Shown here piece after piece: positions 17,178-26,277 of a stretch of 64,000 nt of DNA. Made by a program: the position numbers and the translations under genes. The notes below the pieces were generated by a model. The model made no database searches and was not told the origin of the DNA. It was given only the letters and a program-made list of their open reading frames with translations. The stretch is from Flavimobilis sp052324925 (GTDB lineage Bacteria > Actinomycetota > Actinomycetes > Actinomycetales > Cellulomonadaceae), in the NCBI GenBank assembly GCA_052324925.1, contig JBQPRE010000006.1; one strand, given 5' to 3'. Every line of letters starts with the position of its first letter. The first letter of the stretch is position 1.

Positions 17178-18197
17178 TCAGAGCTTCTGACCGGCCGAGC
17201 GGAGCTGCTGGGCGGCCTCGACGATGCGCGCGGCCATGCCGGCCTCGGCGAGCTTGCCCCAGGCGCGCGGGTCGTACGCCTTCTTGTTGCCGACCTCACC
17301 GTCAACCTTGAGGACGCCGTCGTAGTTGCGGAAGAAGTGGTCCGCGACGGGACGCGAGAACGCGTACTGGGTGTCGGTGTCGACGTTCATCTTGATGACG
17401 CCGTTGTCGACCGCCTCGGCGATCTCAGCGGCGGTCGAGCCCGAGCCACCGTGGAAGACGAGGTCGAACGGGTTCTCCTTGCCGATGACCGCGGCGACGC
17501 CGTCCTGGATCTCCTTGAGGAGGGCCGGACGGAGCTTGACGGCACCCGACTTGTAGACACCGTGGACGTTGCCGAACGTCAGAGCCGTGAGGTAACGGCC
17601 CTTCTCGCCCGTGCCGAGGGCGCGAACCGTCGCGAGACCGTCCTCAACCGTCGTGTAGAGCTTCTCGTTGATCTCGGCCTCGTGACCGTCTTCCTCGCCA
17701 CCGACGACGCCGACCTCGATCTCGAGGATCGTGCGGGCCGCCTGCGAGAGCTCGAGGAGCTCTTCAGCGATGACGAGGTTCTCGGCGAGCGGAACCGTCG
17801 AGCCGTCGAACATGTGCGACTGGAACGTCGGGTTCTTGCCGGCCTTGACCTGCTCGGCCTCGATCGCGAGGAGCGGACGCACCCACGAGTCAAGGTTGGC
17901 GGCGGTGCAGTGGTCGGTGTGAAGAGCGATCGTCACGCCGTAGTTCTTTGCGACCTCGGTCGCGTAGGCGGCGAGGGCGAGCGAGCCCGAGACGCGGTCC
18001 TTGATCGTCGAGCCGGACGCGTACTCGGCACCGCCGACCGACACCTGGATGATGCCGTCGCTCTCCGCCTCGGCGAAGCCCTGGATGGCAGCCGTGACAG
18101 TCTGCGAGGACGTGATGTTGACGGCGGGGTAGGCGAACTTGCCAGCCTTCGCCCGGTCGATCATCTCGGCGTAGACCTCGGGGGTTGCGATGGCCAT
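17178..18197 (-). CDS. fbaA: Class II fructose-bisphosphate aldolase
   Basis: A 339-residue zinc-dependent aldolase of glycolysis and gluconeogenesis, splitting fructose 1,6-bisphosphate. Zinc and catalytic residues are visible in ALHTDHC, and further ligands in FGNVHGVYK and DLVFHGGSGS. The activating loop and NVDTDTQYAF segment that grip phosphate are intact. An AGGAGA site stands six bases before the ATG at 18197. It is transcribed alone, with a strong terminator after it. Confidence 0.97.
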   Translation of the reverse strand: MAIATPEVYAEMIDRAKAGKFAYPAVNITSSQTVTAAIQGFAEAESDGIIQVSVGGAEYASGSTIKDRVSGSLALAAYATEVAKNYGVTIALHTDHCTAANLDSWVRPLLAIEAEQVKAGKNPTFQSHMFDGSTVPLAENLVIAEELLELSQAARTILEIEVGVVGGEEDGHEAEINEKLYTTVEDGLATVRALGTGEKGRYLTALTFGNVHGVYKSGAVKLRPALLKEIQDGVAAVIGKENPFDLVFHGGSGSTAAEIAEAVDNGVIKMNVDTDTQYAFSRPVADHFFRNYDGVLKVDGEVGNKKAYDPRAWGKLAEAGMAARIVEAAQQLRSAGQKL

Positions 18198-18346
18198 GAA
18201 GAGTCTCCTGTTGAACGTGGGGTTTCTACGGAACTTCCGAGGGATAGTTTCTCACGTTCCCCGCCGCGAGCGTTGGGCCGTTCGGCCTGCGGTCGTCCGA
18301 CGTCCGTCCGCTCCGTGAACGGGGCGTCCCGGGAGCCGGGACCGCC

Positions 18347-20011
18347 TTACGACTCGGTGAGCCGGCCCGCGTCGAGGTGCCACCGCCGCGTCACCCGAAC
18401 TGCCTCGAGCATGCGCCGGTCGTGGGTGACGAGCAGCAGAGTGCCCGCAAAGTCCACGAGCGCCTCCTCGAGCTGCTCGATCGCCGGCAGGTCGAGGTGG
18501 TTCGTCGGCTCGTCGAGCACGAGCAGGTTGACGCCGCGCGCCTGGAGCAGCGCAAGCGACGCCCGCGTCCGCTCCCCCGGCGAGAGCGAGCCCAGCGGTC
18601 GCATGACGTGCGCCGCCCGCAACCCGAACTTCGCGAGCAGCGTGCGCACCTCGGCGGGCGGCTCGTCGGGAACGTGCGCACCGAACGCATCGAGCAGGCC
18701 TTGCCCCGGGACCGACGCAAGCAGCGAGCGCGCCTGGTCGACCTCACCGACCGCGACCGACGCGCCGAGGCTCGCAGTCCCCGACGCGAGCGGGATTCGG
18801 CCAAGCAGCGCGCCCAGGAGGGTCGTCTTGCCCGAACCGTTCGCGCCCGTGATCGCCACGCGGTCCCCCGCGTCGAGCTGCAGGTCGAGCGGCCCGAGCG
18901 TGAAGCCCGCAGTGCCGTCCGGCGTCCCACCGCGGTGGACGACCGCGTTGCGCAGTGTCGCGACGACGCTTGATGAGCGCGGCGCCGCGGCGATCGAGTA
19001 CTGCAGCTCCCATTCCTTGCGGGGCTCTGCAACCTCGTCCAGGCGTTCGATCATCTTCTGCGTCTGACGTGCCTTCGCCGCTTGCTTCTCGGAGCCCTCG
19101 CGGTGGTGGTGCTTGATGTGCTTGTCGGGGTCGGTCGACTTCTTCACGGCGTCTCGCACGCCCTTGGCGAGCCACTGCCGCTGCATCTGCGCGCGCGACT
19201 CGAGCGCGCCGCGCCGGTCCGCGTACTCCTCGTACGCCTCGCGCGCGTGACGACGGGCCGTCGCGCGTTCGTCGAGGTAGGCCTCGTAGCCGCCCGCGTA
19301 CACGCCGACCTGCTGCTGGGCGAGGTCGAGCTCGACGACGCGCGTGACGCAGCGCGCAAGGAACTCGCGGTCATGCGAGACGACGACGACGCCCGCCCGC
19401 TGCTCGGCGACGAAGCGTTCGAGGCGCGCCAGGCCATCGAGGTCGAGGTCGTTCGTCGGTTCGTCGAGCAGCAGGAGGTCGAAGCGCGACAGAAGCAGCG
19501 CGGCAAGGCCGAGGCGAGCGGCCTGACCGCCCGAGAGCCCCACGACGGGGTGGTCGGGTGCGACAGCCAGACCGAGGTCGGCGAGGACTGTGCCCGTGCG
19601 TTCCTCGAGGTCGACCGCGCCGATCGCGAGCCAGCGTTCGAACGCCTCGGCGTAGGCGTCGTCGGCCCCGGGCGCGCCGTCCGCGAGCGCCGCAGTTGTG
19701 GCATCAAGTGCCGCCTGAGCGTCTGCGACACCCGTGCGACGCGCGAGATAGTCGCCCACGGACTCCTCCGGCCGCCGTTCGACCTCCTGGGCGAGGTACC
19801 CGACGATCGCACCGGGTGGGTTGAGCGTCACCGTGCCCTCGAGCGGCTCGTCGGCCCCGGCGAGGATGCGCAGGAGCGTCGACTTGCCGGCGCCGTTGGC
19901 ACCCACGAGGCCGACGACGTCCCCCGGGCTGACGACGAGGTCGAGGCCGGCGAAGAGGGTGCGGTCGGCATGTCCAGCGGCGAGGGCCCTGGCGACGAGA
20001 GTGGCGGTCAC
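18347..20011 (-). CDS. ABC-F family ATPase (ribosome-associated type)
   Basis: A 554-residue soluble protein with two ABC cassettes and no membrane segments. First Walker A is GANGAGKST and signature LSGGQAARLGLA; second is GANGSGKTT and LSPGERTRASLA, both followed by LLLDEPTN or LVLDEPTN. Between them is the charged linker typical of ABC-F proteins, here rich in His/Lys (DPDKHIKHHHREGSEKQ). Such factors act on the ribosome, either in translation or antibiotic protection; which one cannot be told. The GTG at 20011 follows a GGAGGATAGG-type site. Confidence 0.92.
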   Translation of the reverse strand: MTATLVARALAAGHADRTLFAGLDLVVSPGDVVGLVGANGAGKSTLLRILAGADEPLEGTVTLNPPGAIVGYLAQEVERRPEESVGDYLARRTGVADAQAALDATTAALADGAPGADDAYAEAFERWLAIGAVDLEERTGTVLADLGLAVAPDHPVVGLSGGQAARLGLAALLLSRFDLLLLDEPTNDLDLDGLARLERFVAEQRAGVVVVSHDREFLARCVTRVVELDLAQQQVGVYAGGYEAYLDERATARRHAREAYEEYADRRGALESRAQMQRQWLAKGVRDAVKKSTDPDKHIKHHHREGSEKQAAKARQTQKMIERLDEVAEPRKEWELQYSIAAAPRSSSVVATLRNAVVHRGGTPDGTAGFTLGPLDLQLDAGDRVAITGANGSGKTTLLGALLGRIPLASGTASLGASVAVGEVDQARSLLASVPGQGLLDAFGAHVPDEPPAEVRTLLAKFGLRAAHVMRPLGSLSPGERTRASLALLQARGVNLLVLDEPTNHLDLPAIEQLEEALVDFAGTLLLVTHDRRMLEAVRVTRRWHLDAGRLTES

Positions 20012-20103
20012 CGTCCTATCCTCCCCCGTTCGCACCCCCCTCCATAGCCGATCCCTGCACGTCACATGGACCGATCCGCTATCGAGCGGCTCAGGCCGAC
20101 GGG

Positions 20104-20892
20104 TCAGGCCGGCGGAAGCGTCGCGTGCTGGCGGACCCACGCGTGCATCGCGATCGCGCCTGCCGCGCCCGCGTTGAGGGAGCGCGTCGAACCGAACTGC
20201 GTGATGTGCAGGACCGCCGTGCACGCCTCGAGGGCCTCGGGCGTCAGCCCCGCACCCTCCTGGCCGAGCAGCATGAGGCAACGCTGCGGCAGCGCGGCCG
20301 TCTCGATCGCCACCGACCCGGGCACATTGTCGATGCCGATGACCGGCAGGTCCTCGGCGCGCGCCCACGCGAGCAGGTCGCTCACGGTCGGGTGGTGACG
20401 CACGTGCTGGTAGCGGTCCGTGACCATGGCGCCCCGCCGGTTCCACCGGCGACGCCCCACGACGTGCACCTCCCCCACGAGGAACGCGTTTGCCGTGCGA
20501 ACGATCGATCCGATGTTGAGGTCGTGGTGCCAGTTCTCGATCGCGATGTGCAGGCCGTGGCGTCGAGTGTCGAGGTCAGCGACGACCGCCTCAAGAGTCC
20601 AGTAGCGGTAGGCGTCGATGACGTTGCGACGGTCGCCCTCGCGTAGCAGCTCGGGGTCGTAGCGCGGGTCAGGTCCGCCGTCGGGCAAGCGCGGCCACGA
20701 GGTTTCTCCGCCCGGCCACGGGCCGACGCCCACCTCGCGTTCTTCACCCGGAAGCGTGCGCTCGACGTCGTCAGCGAAGACGACGGAGTCGGCGGCACTC
20801 GCGTCGGAAGCGACAGCGGGGCCGTCGATGGGAGCGGCGGCGGGGCGGGCGTCGGGCGGGGAAGGCTCAAGCACCCCTCCATCGTCCCGCAT
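20104..20892 (-). CDS. SpoU/TrmH family RNA 2'-O-methyltransferase
   Basis: A 262-residue protein with a SPOUT knot. Motif 1 is DLNIGSIVRTANAF, motif 2 LMLLGQEGAGL and motif 3 FGSTRSLNAGAAGAIAMH. It uses S-adenosylmethionine to methylate a ribose in rRNA or tRNA. A poorly conserved, Asp/Pro/Ala-rich N-terminal region of about 85 residues precedes the domain. The ATG at 20892 has an AGGGGG site and lies about 50 bp from the divergent HAD gene. The target nucleotide is not predictable. Confidence 0.9.
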   Translation of the reverse strand: MRDDGGVLEPSPPDARPAAAPIDGPAVASDASAADSVVFADDVERTLPGEEREVGVGPWPGGETSWPRLPDGGPDPRYDPELLREGDRRNVIDAYRYWTLEAVVADLDTRRHGLHIAIENWHHDLNIGSIVRTANAFLVGEVHVVGRRRWNRRGAMVTDRYQHVRHHPTVSDLLAWARAEDLPVIGIDNVPGSVAIETAALPQRCLMLLGQEGAGLTPEALEACTAVLHITQFGSTRSLNAGAAGAIAMHAWVRQHATLPPA

Positions 20893-20943
20893 GTTGCCCC
20901 CTACCCTGGGACGAGGACGTGTACCCGGCCACAGGAGGACCAC

Positions 20944-21741
20944 GTGAAGCACGACGCCCCGCTCGAGATCGACCACCGCATCGATTGCTGGCTCACCGAC
21001 ATGGACGGCGTCCTCGTCCACGAGGGCGTTGCCCTGCCCGGTGCCGCCGAGTTCATCCGCACGCTGCGCGACAAGGAGCGTCCGTTCCTCGTCCTCACGA
21101 ACAACTCGATCTTCACGGACCGCGACCTTCGGGCGCGGCTTGCGGCGAGCGGGATCGACGTGCCGATCGAGTCCATCTGGACGTCGGCCCTCGCAACCGC
21201 GACGTTCCTGCACAGCCAGTCCCCGAACGGAAGCGCGTACGTCATCGGCGAGGCGGGGCTCACGACCGCGCTGTACGAGGTCGGATATACCCTCACCGAC
21301 AAGGACCCCGACTACGTCGTGCTCGGGGAGACGCGCACGTACTCGTTCGAGGCGATCACGACTGCAGTGCGGCTCATCCTCGGCGGGGCGCGGTTCATCG
21401 CGACGAATCCCGACGCGACGGGGCCGAGCGGCGACGGTCCGCTGCCCGCGACGGGCGCGGTCGCCGCCATGATCACGAAGGCGACAGGCCGCGCGCCCTA
21501 TTTCGTCGGCAAGCCCAACCCCATGATGTTCCGCTCGGCCCTCAACCGGATCGACGCACACTCGCGCGTCACCGCGATGGTCGGCGACCGCATGGACACG
21601 GACATCGTCGCGGGCATCGAGGCGGGACTCGAGACCTTCCTCGTGCTCACGGGCTCGACGTCGGCGGCCGAGGTCGAGACCTACCCGTTCCGCCCCAGCC
21701 GGGTCGTCGACGGGATCGGCAACCTCATCGAGCTCATCTGA
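20944..21741 (+). CDS. HAD superfamily IIA hydrolase (NagD-like)
   Basis: A 265-residue phosphatase. The nucleophile motif LTDMDGVLVHEG, motif II TNNS, the Lys in FVGKPNPMMF, and motif IV MVGDRMDTDIVAG are all present. The cap domain between motifs II and III marks subclass IIA, which includes NagD and nitrophenyl phosphatases. The substrate is probably a sugar or nucleotide phosphate, but is not defined. A CAGGAGG site precedes the GTG at 20944. It converges with the next gene, leaving only 6 bp between stops. Confidence 0.92.
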   Translation: MKHDAPLEIDHRIDCWLTDMDGVLVHEGVALPGAAEFIRTLRDKERPFLVLTNNSIFTDRDLRARLAASGIDVPIESIWTSALATATFLHSQSPNGSAYVIGEAGLTTALYEVGYTLTDKDPDYVVLGETRTYSFEAITTAVRLILGGARFIATNPDATGPSGDGPLPATGAVAAMITKATGRAPYFVGKPNPMMFRSALNRIDAHSRVTAMVGDRMDTDIVAGIEAGLETFLVLTGSTSAAEVETYPFRPSRVVDGIGNLIELI

Positions 21742-21747
21742 CCCACG

Positions 21748-23322
21748 TCAGCGTCGGGCAGCGCGCACGAGGACGACGACCGCTTCGACGCCGAGCACCG
21801 CGACGAGCCAGTGGGCCCCGAGCCCGCCGGCCGTCGCGGCCCCGGCCGCGCCGAGCACCGCGACGAGGAGCGGCCCGTCGGACAGCCACATGAGCCGACC
21901 GATCGCCGAGACGTCGCCCGCGGGGGTGACGAGCGGGACGAGCAGCTCGACCGGCATCGGTCCCTTGAGCGCGTCTGCGACGCGCACCCCGATCGCTCCG
22001 ACCACGACCGCGAGCACGATCGACAGCGCGACCCTCGCCTCTGCGACGAGCGGCCCCGCGGGGAGCGCGTCCCGGTTCACCAGGCTCCATCCGAGGAGCG
22101 CCGCACCACAGCCGCCGACGAGCGGCCACAGCGTGTGGAGCGCGAGCATGATCGCGTCGGGATACCCGTGCTGCGCAAGGCCGCCGCGGCTCGCAGCCGC
22201 GTGCCGCACACCGTCGCACAGGACCGACGCCCCCGCATACGCGAGCGCAGCGACGAGCACGACGCCGACGGGCAGTGCACTGCCGGTGAGCGCGGCACCG
22301 GAGCCGACCAGGCCAGGCATGGCGACGCCGCTCACGGCGCCCGCCGCGACGAGCGTCATGAGACCCGCGAGCAGCCGGACGGGTGTCCGGGCCGAGCCCA
22401 CGACGTCCGCGACGACGACCGCGCCCGGCCCCGGAGCGGCACCCACGGCACGCCACCGTCGTCCCGTGCGCGGCACGGCCCGGTAAAGCTCTCCGAACGC
22501 CGCGAGGTCCATCGCGGTCACGAGCGTCTGCGCGCGCTGACCGCGCACCGCCTGCCCGACGATCCGCTGCGCGCCCAGCCAGCCCGGCCCCGCCACGAGC
22601 CACACCGTCGCGGCGAGCCCGAGCACGACGCCACCCGTGAGCGAGGCGGTCGTGACGGGCGTGGCGGACGTGGCGGACGTGGCGACGCCTGGCCAGGCGG
22701 CCCCGACGATCCCCCACGGCAGCGACGCCCACGCTGACCCGCTCGCCGACACGACAGCGCCCGCACCCACGACGAGAGCGGCGGCCCCGGCGATGCCCGG
22801 CCGCAGGACCTGACCCGCGAGCCATGCCCCCGCGGTCACGAGCCCGGCGAGCGCGCCCGCACCCACGAGCCCCACGACGTCGCCGCCCGTGGCGAGTCCC
22901 TGCGCGACGAGCGCGGCCCCCGGGAGGAGGACGGCCCCTGCCCCGGCCAGGACGAGGAACGCTGTCGCCCGCGCGATCGGTCCGCCGAAGGCGCGGAGCC
23001 TGGAGATGCTGCTTGCCGCGAGCGTCGCCGCGAGGAAGGGTGGGCGCAGCGCCGGGCCGCGTTCCTGTCCCATGACGAGCGCCGCCGCCCACGCAAGGCC
23101 TGTGACGCCCGCGCACAAGGCCGGGAGCTCGGGCCCTGCCAGCAGGTCGCGGCCTCGCGCGCCCGTCGCGGCAAGCCACGCGGCACGCAGGCCCGGTCCG
23201 CCGAGGATCCCGAGGGTGAGGACGAGCACGTAGACCGCGTAGGCGACGTCACCGAGCGTGCGGGGTTGGCGCGCTGACCACACGGTGAGCGCGCCGCGGA
23301 CGCCCGTCGTGCTGCTACGCAC
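21748..23322 (-). CDS. Multi-helix membrane protein, probable ABC exporter permease
   Basis: About 524 residues with many hydrophobic segments (roughly twelve by eye) and no soluble catalytic domain. It resembles the actinobacterial DUF6297-type proteins found beside a single ABC ATPase, although I place it mainly from context. The GTG at 23322 overlaps the upstream ATPase stop by 8 bp, which supports a two-subunit transporter. The substrate is unknown. Confidence 0.7.
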   Translation of the reverse strand: MRSSTTGVRGALTVWSARQPRTLGDVAYAVYVLVLTLGILGGPGLRAAWLAATGARGRDLLAGPELPALCAGVTGLAWAAALVMGQERGPALRPPFLAATLAASSISRLRAFGGPIARATAFLVLAGAGAVLLPGAALVAQGLATGGDVVGLVGAGALAGLVTAGAWLAGQVLRPGIAGAAALVVGAGAVVSASGSAWASLPWGIVGAAWPGVATSATSATPVTTASLTGGVVLGLAATVWLVAGPGWLGAQRIVGQAVRGQRAQTLVTAMDLAAFGELYRAVPRTGRRWRAVGAAPGPGAVVVADVVGSARTPVRLLAGLMTLVAAGAVSGVAMPGLVGSGAALTGSALPVGVVLVAALAYAGASVLCDGVRHAAASRGGLAQHGYPDAIMLALHTLWPLVGGCGAALLGWSLVNRDALPAGPLVAEARVALSIVLAVVVGAIGVRVADALKGPMPVELLVPLVTPAGDVSAIGRLMWLSDGPLLVAVLGAAGAATAGGLGAHWLVAVLGVEAVVVLVRAARR

Positions 23323-24001
23323 GCTCGTCCGCTGCACCGTCGGGCGCGGCCGGCGCCGCGGCGACGAGCGTGAGCACCTCGCCGTCGAGCGCCGTCGCAA
23401 GCACGTCGGAGTGGGTCGCGACGACGAGCGTCGCTCCCGCAGCGCACCGTTCGGCAAGGATCTCCGCGACGCGCAGCACGTGGTTCGCGTCGAGCCGCTG
23501 CTCAGGCTCGTCGAGCAGCAGCAGCTCGGCGGGCCGCGCAAGGGTCACCGCGAGCGCCGCGAGCTGGGTCTGCCCCGAGGAGAGCTCGTGCGGGAAGCGG
23601 CCCGCGAGCGCCTCGAGCCCGAGCCGGCCCAGGAGGGCCGACGCGTCAGCCCGGGCCCGCCGCACGGGCGTGCCCCACGTCGTGGCGACGAGCGCCACAT
23701 GCTCGACGAGCGTGAGGTCACGCGCGGGAGGAGCGGGATCGACCGTTCCCGCGACCCGACTGCGGAAGGCGCGCGATCGCGGTGCGGGAGCCACGCCGGC
23801 GACCGCGACGGTGCCCGTCGTCGGACGTCGGAGACCCGCGACGACACGGAGCAGCGTCGACTTGCCCGAACCGTTGGCGCCGCGCAGGACGAGCGTCGCA
23901 CCGCGTGCGACGCTCACGTCGACGGGCGCGAGGAGCGTCGTCCCGTCGACGCTCACCCCGACCCCATCGAGCGCGACGAACGCTTCGGTGCGCGCGGTCA
24001 C
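23315..24001 (-). CDS. ABC transporter ATP-binding protein
   Basis: A 228-residue ATPase. Walker A is GANGSGKST (41-49), the signature is a variant LSSGQ (about 140-144), Walker B is LLLLDEP (161-166), and the H-loop is VATHSD. Size and layout resemble CcmA-like exporter ATPases. The GTG at 24001 is 3 bp after the pyrE stop, so pyrE, this gene and the membrane partner probably form one operon. Confidence 0.88.
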   Translation of the reverse strand: MTARTEAFVALDGVGVSVDGTTLLAPVDVSVARGATLVLRGANGSGKSTLLRVVAGLRRPTTGTVAVAGVAPAPRSRAFRSRVAGTVDPAPPARDLTLVEHVALVATTWGTPVRRARADASALLGRLGLEALAGRFPHELSSGQTQLAALAVTLARPAELLLLDEPEQRLDANHVLRVAEILAERCAAGATLVVATHSDVLATALDGEVLTLVAAAPAAPDGAADERA

Positions 24002-24004
24002 GGC

Positions 24005-24589
24005 TCAGGCGAGGCCGAGGTCGTCGAGGCCGTAGAGGTAGAGGTAGCTGAGGCCCTCGGCCTCGATCTTCTCGCGCGCGCCCGTGTCACGGTCGACGAT
24101 GACGGCGACGCCGACGACGTGAGCACCGGCCTCGCGCAGGGCCTCGACCGCGGTGAGCACCGAGCCCCCCGTCGTCGAGGTGTCCTCGACCGCGACGACC
24201 TTGCGGCCCGCGACGTCCGGACCCTCGATGCGGCGCTGCAGGCCGTGTGCCTTGCCTTCCTTGCGGACGACGAACGCGTCGAGGTCCTGGCCGCGCGACG
24301 CGGCCGCGTGGAGCAGCGCGCCCGCGACCGGGTCGGCGCCGAGCGTGAGGCCGCCGACGGCGTCGATCTCGGCCGGGCCGAGCCCTGCCTCCTCGAGCGC
24401 GTCGAGAAGAACATGGCCGATGAGCGGCGCCGCACGGTGGTGGAGCGTCACGCGGCGCAGGTCGACGTAGTAGTCGGCCTCCTTGCCGGAGGCGAGCGTC
24501 ACCTTGCCGTGGACGACGGCGTGGTCCTTGACGAGGTCACGCAGCTGCTCGCGCGGGGACGGGGACAGGACGGCGTCGTAGTCGGTCAC
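24005..24589 (-). CDS. pyrE: Orotate phosphoribosyltransferase
   Basis: A 194-residue enzyme of pyrimidine synthesis, converting orotate and PRPP to orotidine 5'-phosphate. The PRPP loop is VVAVEDTSTTGGSV, and the flexible catalytic loop is near VVRKEGKAHG. LASGKEADYYVDLR at the N-terminal end is family-typical. It uses a GTG start at 24589. No other pyrimidine gene is adjacent. Confidence 0.94.
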   Translation of the reverse strand: MTDYDAVLSPSPREQLRDLVKDHAVVHGKVTLASGKEADYYVDLRRVTLHHRAAPLIGHVLLDALEEAGLGPAEIDAVGGLTLGADPVAGALLHAAASRGQDLDAFVVRKEGKAHGLQRRIEGPDVAGRKVVAVEDTSTTGGSVLTAVEALREAGAHVVGVAVIVDRDTGAREKIEAEGLSYLYLYGLDDLGLA

Positions 24590-24660
24590 CCGTTCAGGCT
24601 AGAGGATGCGTGGGCGGCGTCGCCCGGCCCGCCGCACCGCGAGACCGCGACCGCGAGCGG

Positions 24661-25416
24661 CTAGAGCTTGAGCGCGCGCGTCGCGCGGCGCATCGCCTCG
24701 CGCGGCAGGTGCCGCGCGACCGCAACCGCGACGCGGTAGCGCGCCGACGGGATCGAGACGACCGCACCGCGGCGCACGTCCGCGAGCGCGACGCGCACGA
24801 CGTCGGCGCGGTCGAGCCAGAACCAGCCTGGGCCGAGCCGCTTGAAGCCTGCGCGCGCGTGGAACTCGGTGCGCGTGAGACCCGGGCACAGCGCGGTGGC
24901 GGTGACGCCGCTGCCCTCGAGCTCGGCCGCGAGGCCCTCGGTGAAGGTGAGCACCCACGCCTTGGCGGCGGAGTACGTGCCCGACGTCGTGTGCGCGGCC
25001 ACCGAGGACACGTTGAGGATCGCACCGCGGCCGCGGGCCGTCATGGCTCGCGCGGCGGCGTGTGAGAGCGCCTGGACCGTGCGCACCATGACCTCGAGGA
25101 GTGCGTCCTGCGCGTCGAGGTCGGAGCCGACGAACCGCTCGTGGACCGTGTAGCCCGCGTTGTTGACGAGCAGGCCGACGGGACGCTCGTGGGACGCGAG
25201 CCGCTCCGCGACCCGTGCGACGTCCTCGCGGACCGACAGGTCAGCGGGAAGCACCTCGACGTGGACGCCGGCTGCGGCACGCAGCCGCTCTGCGAGCGTC
25301 TCGAGGCGGCCCGCGTCGCGCGCGACGAGCACGAGGTCGTGGCGCGCGGTCGCGAGCTGCCACGCGAACTCTTCGCCGAGGCCTGCGCTCGCCCCGGTCA
25401 CCAGTGCGGTTCCCAT
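24661..25416 (-). CDS. Short-chain dehydrogenase/reductase
   Basis: A 251-residue Rossmann-fold oxidoreductase. It has the cofactor motif TGASAGLGEEFA, NNAG, the catalytic Ser in NVSSVAA, and YSAAKAW as the YxxxK pair. The basic residue after the second strand (ARDAGR) suggests NADP(H). The substrate is unknown. It is transcribed divergently from the exonuclease gene. Confidence 0.9.
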   Translation of the reverse strand: MGTALVTGASAGLGEEFAWQLATARHDLVLVARDAGRLETLAERLRAAAGVHVEVLPADLSVREDVARVAERLASHERPVGLLVNNAGYTVHERFVGSDLDAQDALLEVMVRTVQALSHAAARAMTARGRGAILNVSSVAAHTTSGTYSAAKAWVLTFTEGLAAELEGSGVTATALCPGLTRTEFHARAGFKRLGPGWFWLDRADVVRVALADVRRGAVVSIPSARYRVAVAVARHLPREAMRRATRALKL

Positions 25417-25464
25417 GCGTCCACCCTACGAGCCCTGTGCGCCGCAGCCGCACGCGGAGGTGGG

Positions 25465-25470
25465 TAGCCT
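25465..25470 (+). promoter_or_regulatory. -10 box of a probable leaderless exonuclease III promoter
   Basis: TAGCCT is followed by six bases and then the ATG at 25477. The same geometry occurs upstream of purD-purC and the LCP gene. Confidence 0.45.
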
Positions 25471-25476
25471 CGTGCC

Positions 25477-26277
25477 ATGCGCATCGCGACGTGGAACATC
25501 AACTCGATCCGGGCCCGTGCTGACCGCGCGCTGGCGTTCCTCGAGCGCGAGGACGTCGACGTGCTCGCGCTGCAGGAGACCAAGTGCAAGGACGCTCAGT
25601 TCCCGCGGGAGGCTTTCGAGGCCGCGGGCTACGAGATCGCGACCTTCGGCTTCTCGCAGTGGAACGGCGTCGCGATCCTCTCGCGCGTCGGCCTCGAGGA
25701 CGTGAGCGCGGGCTTTGACGCCCAACCGCAGTTCGGCGACCCCGCGGCGACCGAGGCGCGCGCGCTTGGCGCGACGTGCGGCGGCGTGCGCGTGTGGAGC
25801 CTGTACGTGCCGCACGGTCGCGCGCTCGACAACCCGCACTACGCGTACAAGCTCGCCTGGCTCGAGCGCCTGCGCGAGCTCTCGGCCATGTGGGCGGACG
25901 CGGGTGAGAAGGTCGCGCTCGTGGGCGACTGGAACGTCGTCCCGCTCGACACCGACGTGTGGGACGTCGCCGCGTTCGAGGGGCTCACGCACGTCTCGGA
26001 GCCCGAGCGCGCGGCGTTCCGCGCGTTTGCGGAGGCCGGGTACACGGAGGCGTCACGCACGTTCCTGCCCGACGAGCACCGGTACACGTACTGGGACTAC
26101 CAGCAGCTGCGCTTCCCCCGGAACGAGGGCATGCGTATCGACTTCGCGTACACCTCGCCCGCGCTCACGCCGTTCGTCACGGACGTGCGCATCGACCGTG
26201 ACGAGCGTCGGGGCAAGGGTGCTTCTGACCACGTCCCCGTCATCGTCGACGTCGACACGTCGTCGTTCGCGTCGTGA
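25477..26277 (+). CDS. xth: Exodeoxyribonuclease III (AP endonuclease)
   Basis: A 266-residue base-excision repair nuclease that cuts at abasic sites and trims 3' ends. Conserved metal and catalytic motifs appear in order: TWNINSIRAR, LQETKCKD, GDWNVVP, MRIDFAYTS and GASDHVPVI. The aspartate and histidine of the last motif form the catalytic pair. Length fits the family. Its stop overlaps the next start as GTGA. Confidence 0.95.
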   Translation: MRIATWNINSIRARADRALAFLEREDVDVLALQETKCKDAQFPREAFEAAGYEIATFGFSQWNGVAILSRVGLEDVSAGFDAQPQFGDPAATEARALGATCGGVRVWSLYVPHGRALDNPHYAYKLAWLERLRELSAMWADAGEKVALVGDWNVVPLDTDVWDVAAFEGLTHVSEPERAAFRAFAEAGYTEASRTFLPDEHRYTYWDYQQLRFPRNEGMRIDFAYTSPALTPFVTDVRIDRDERRGKGASDHVPVIVDVDTSSFAS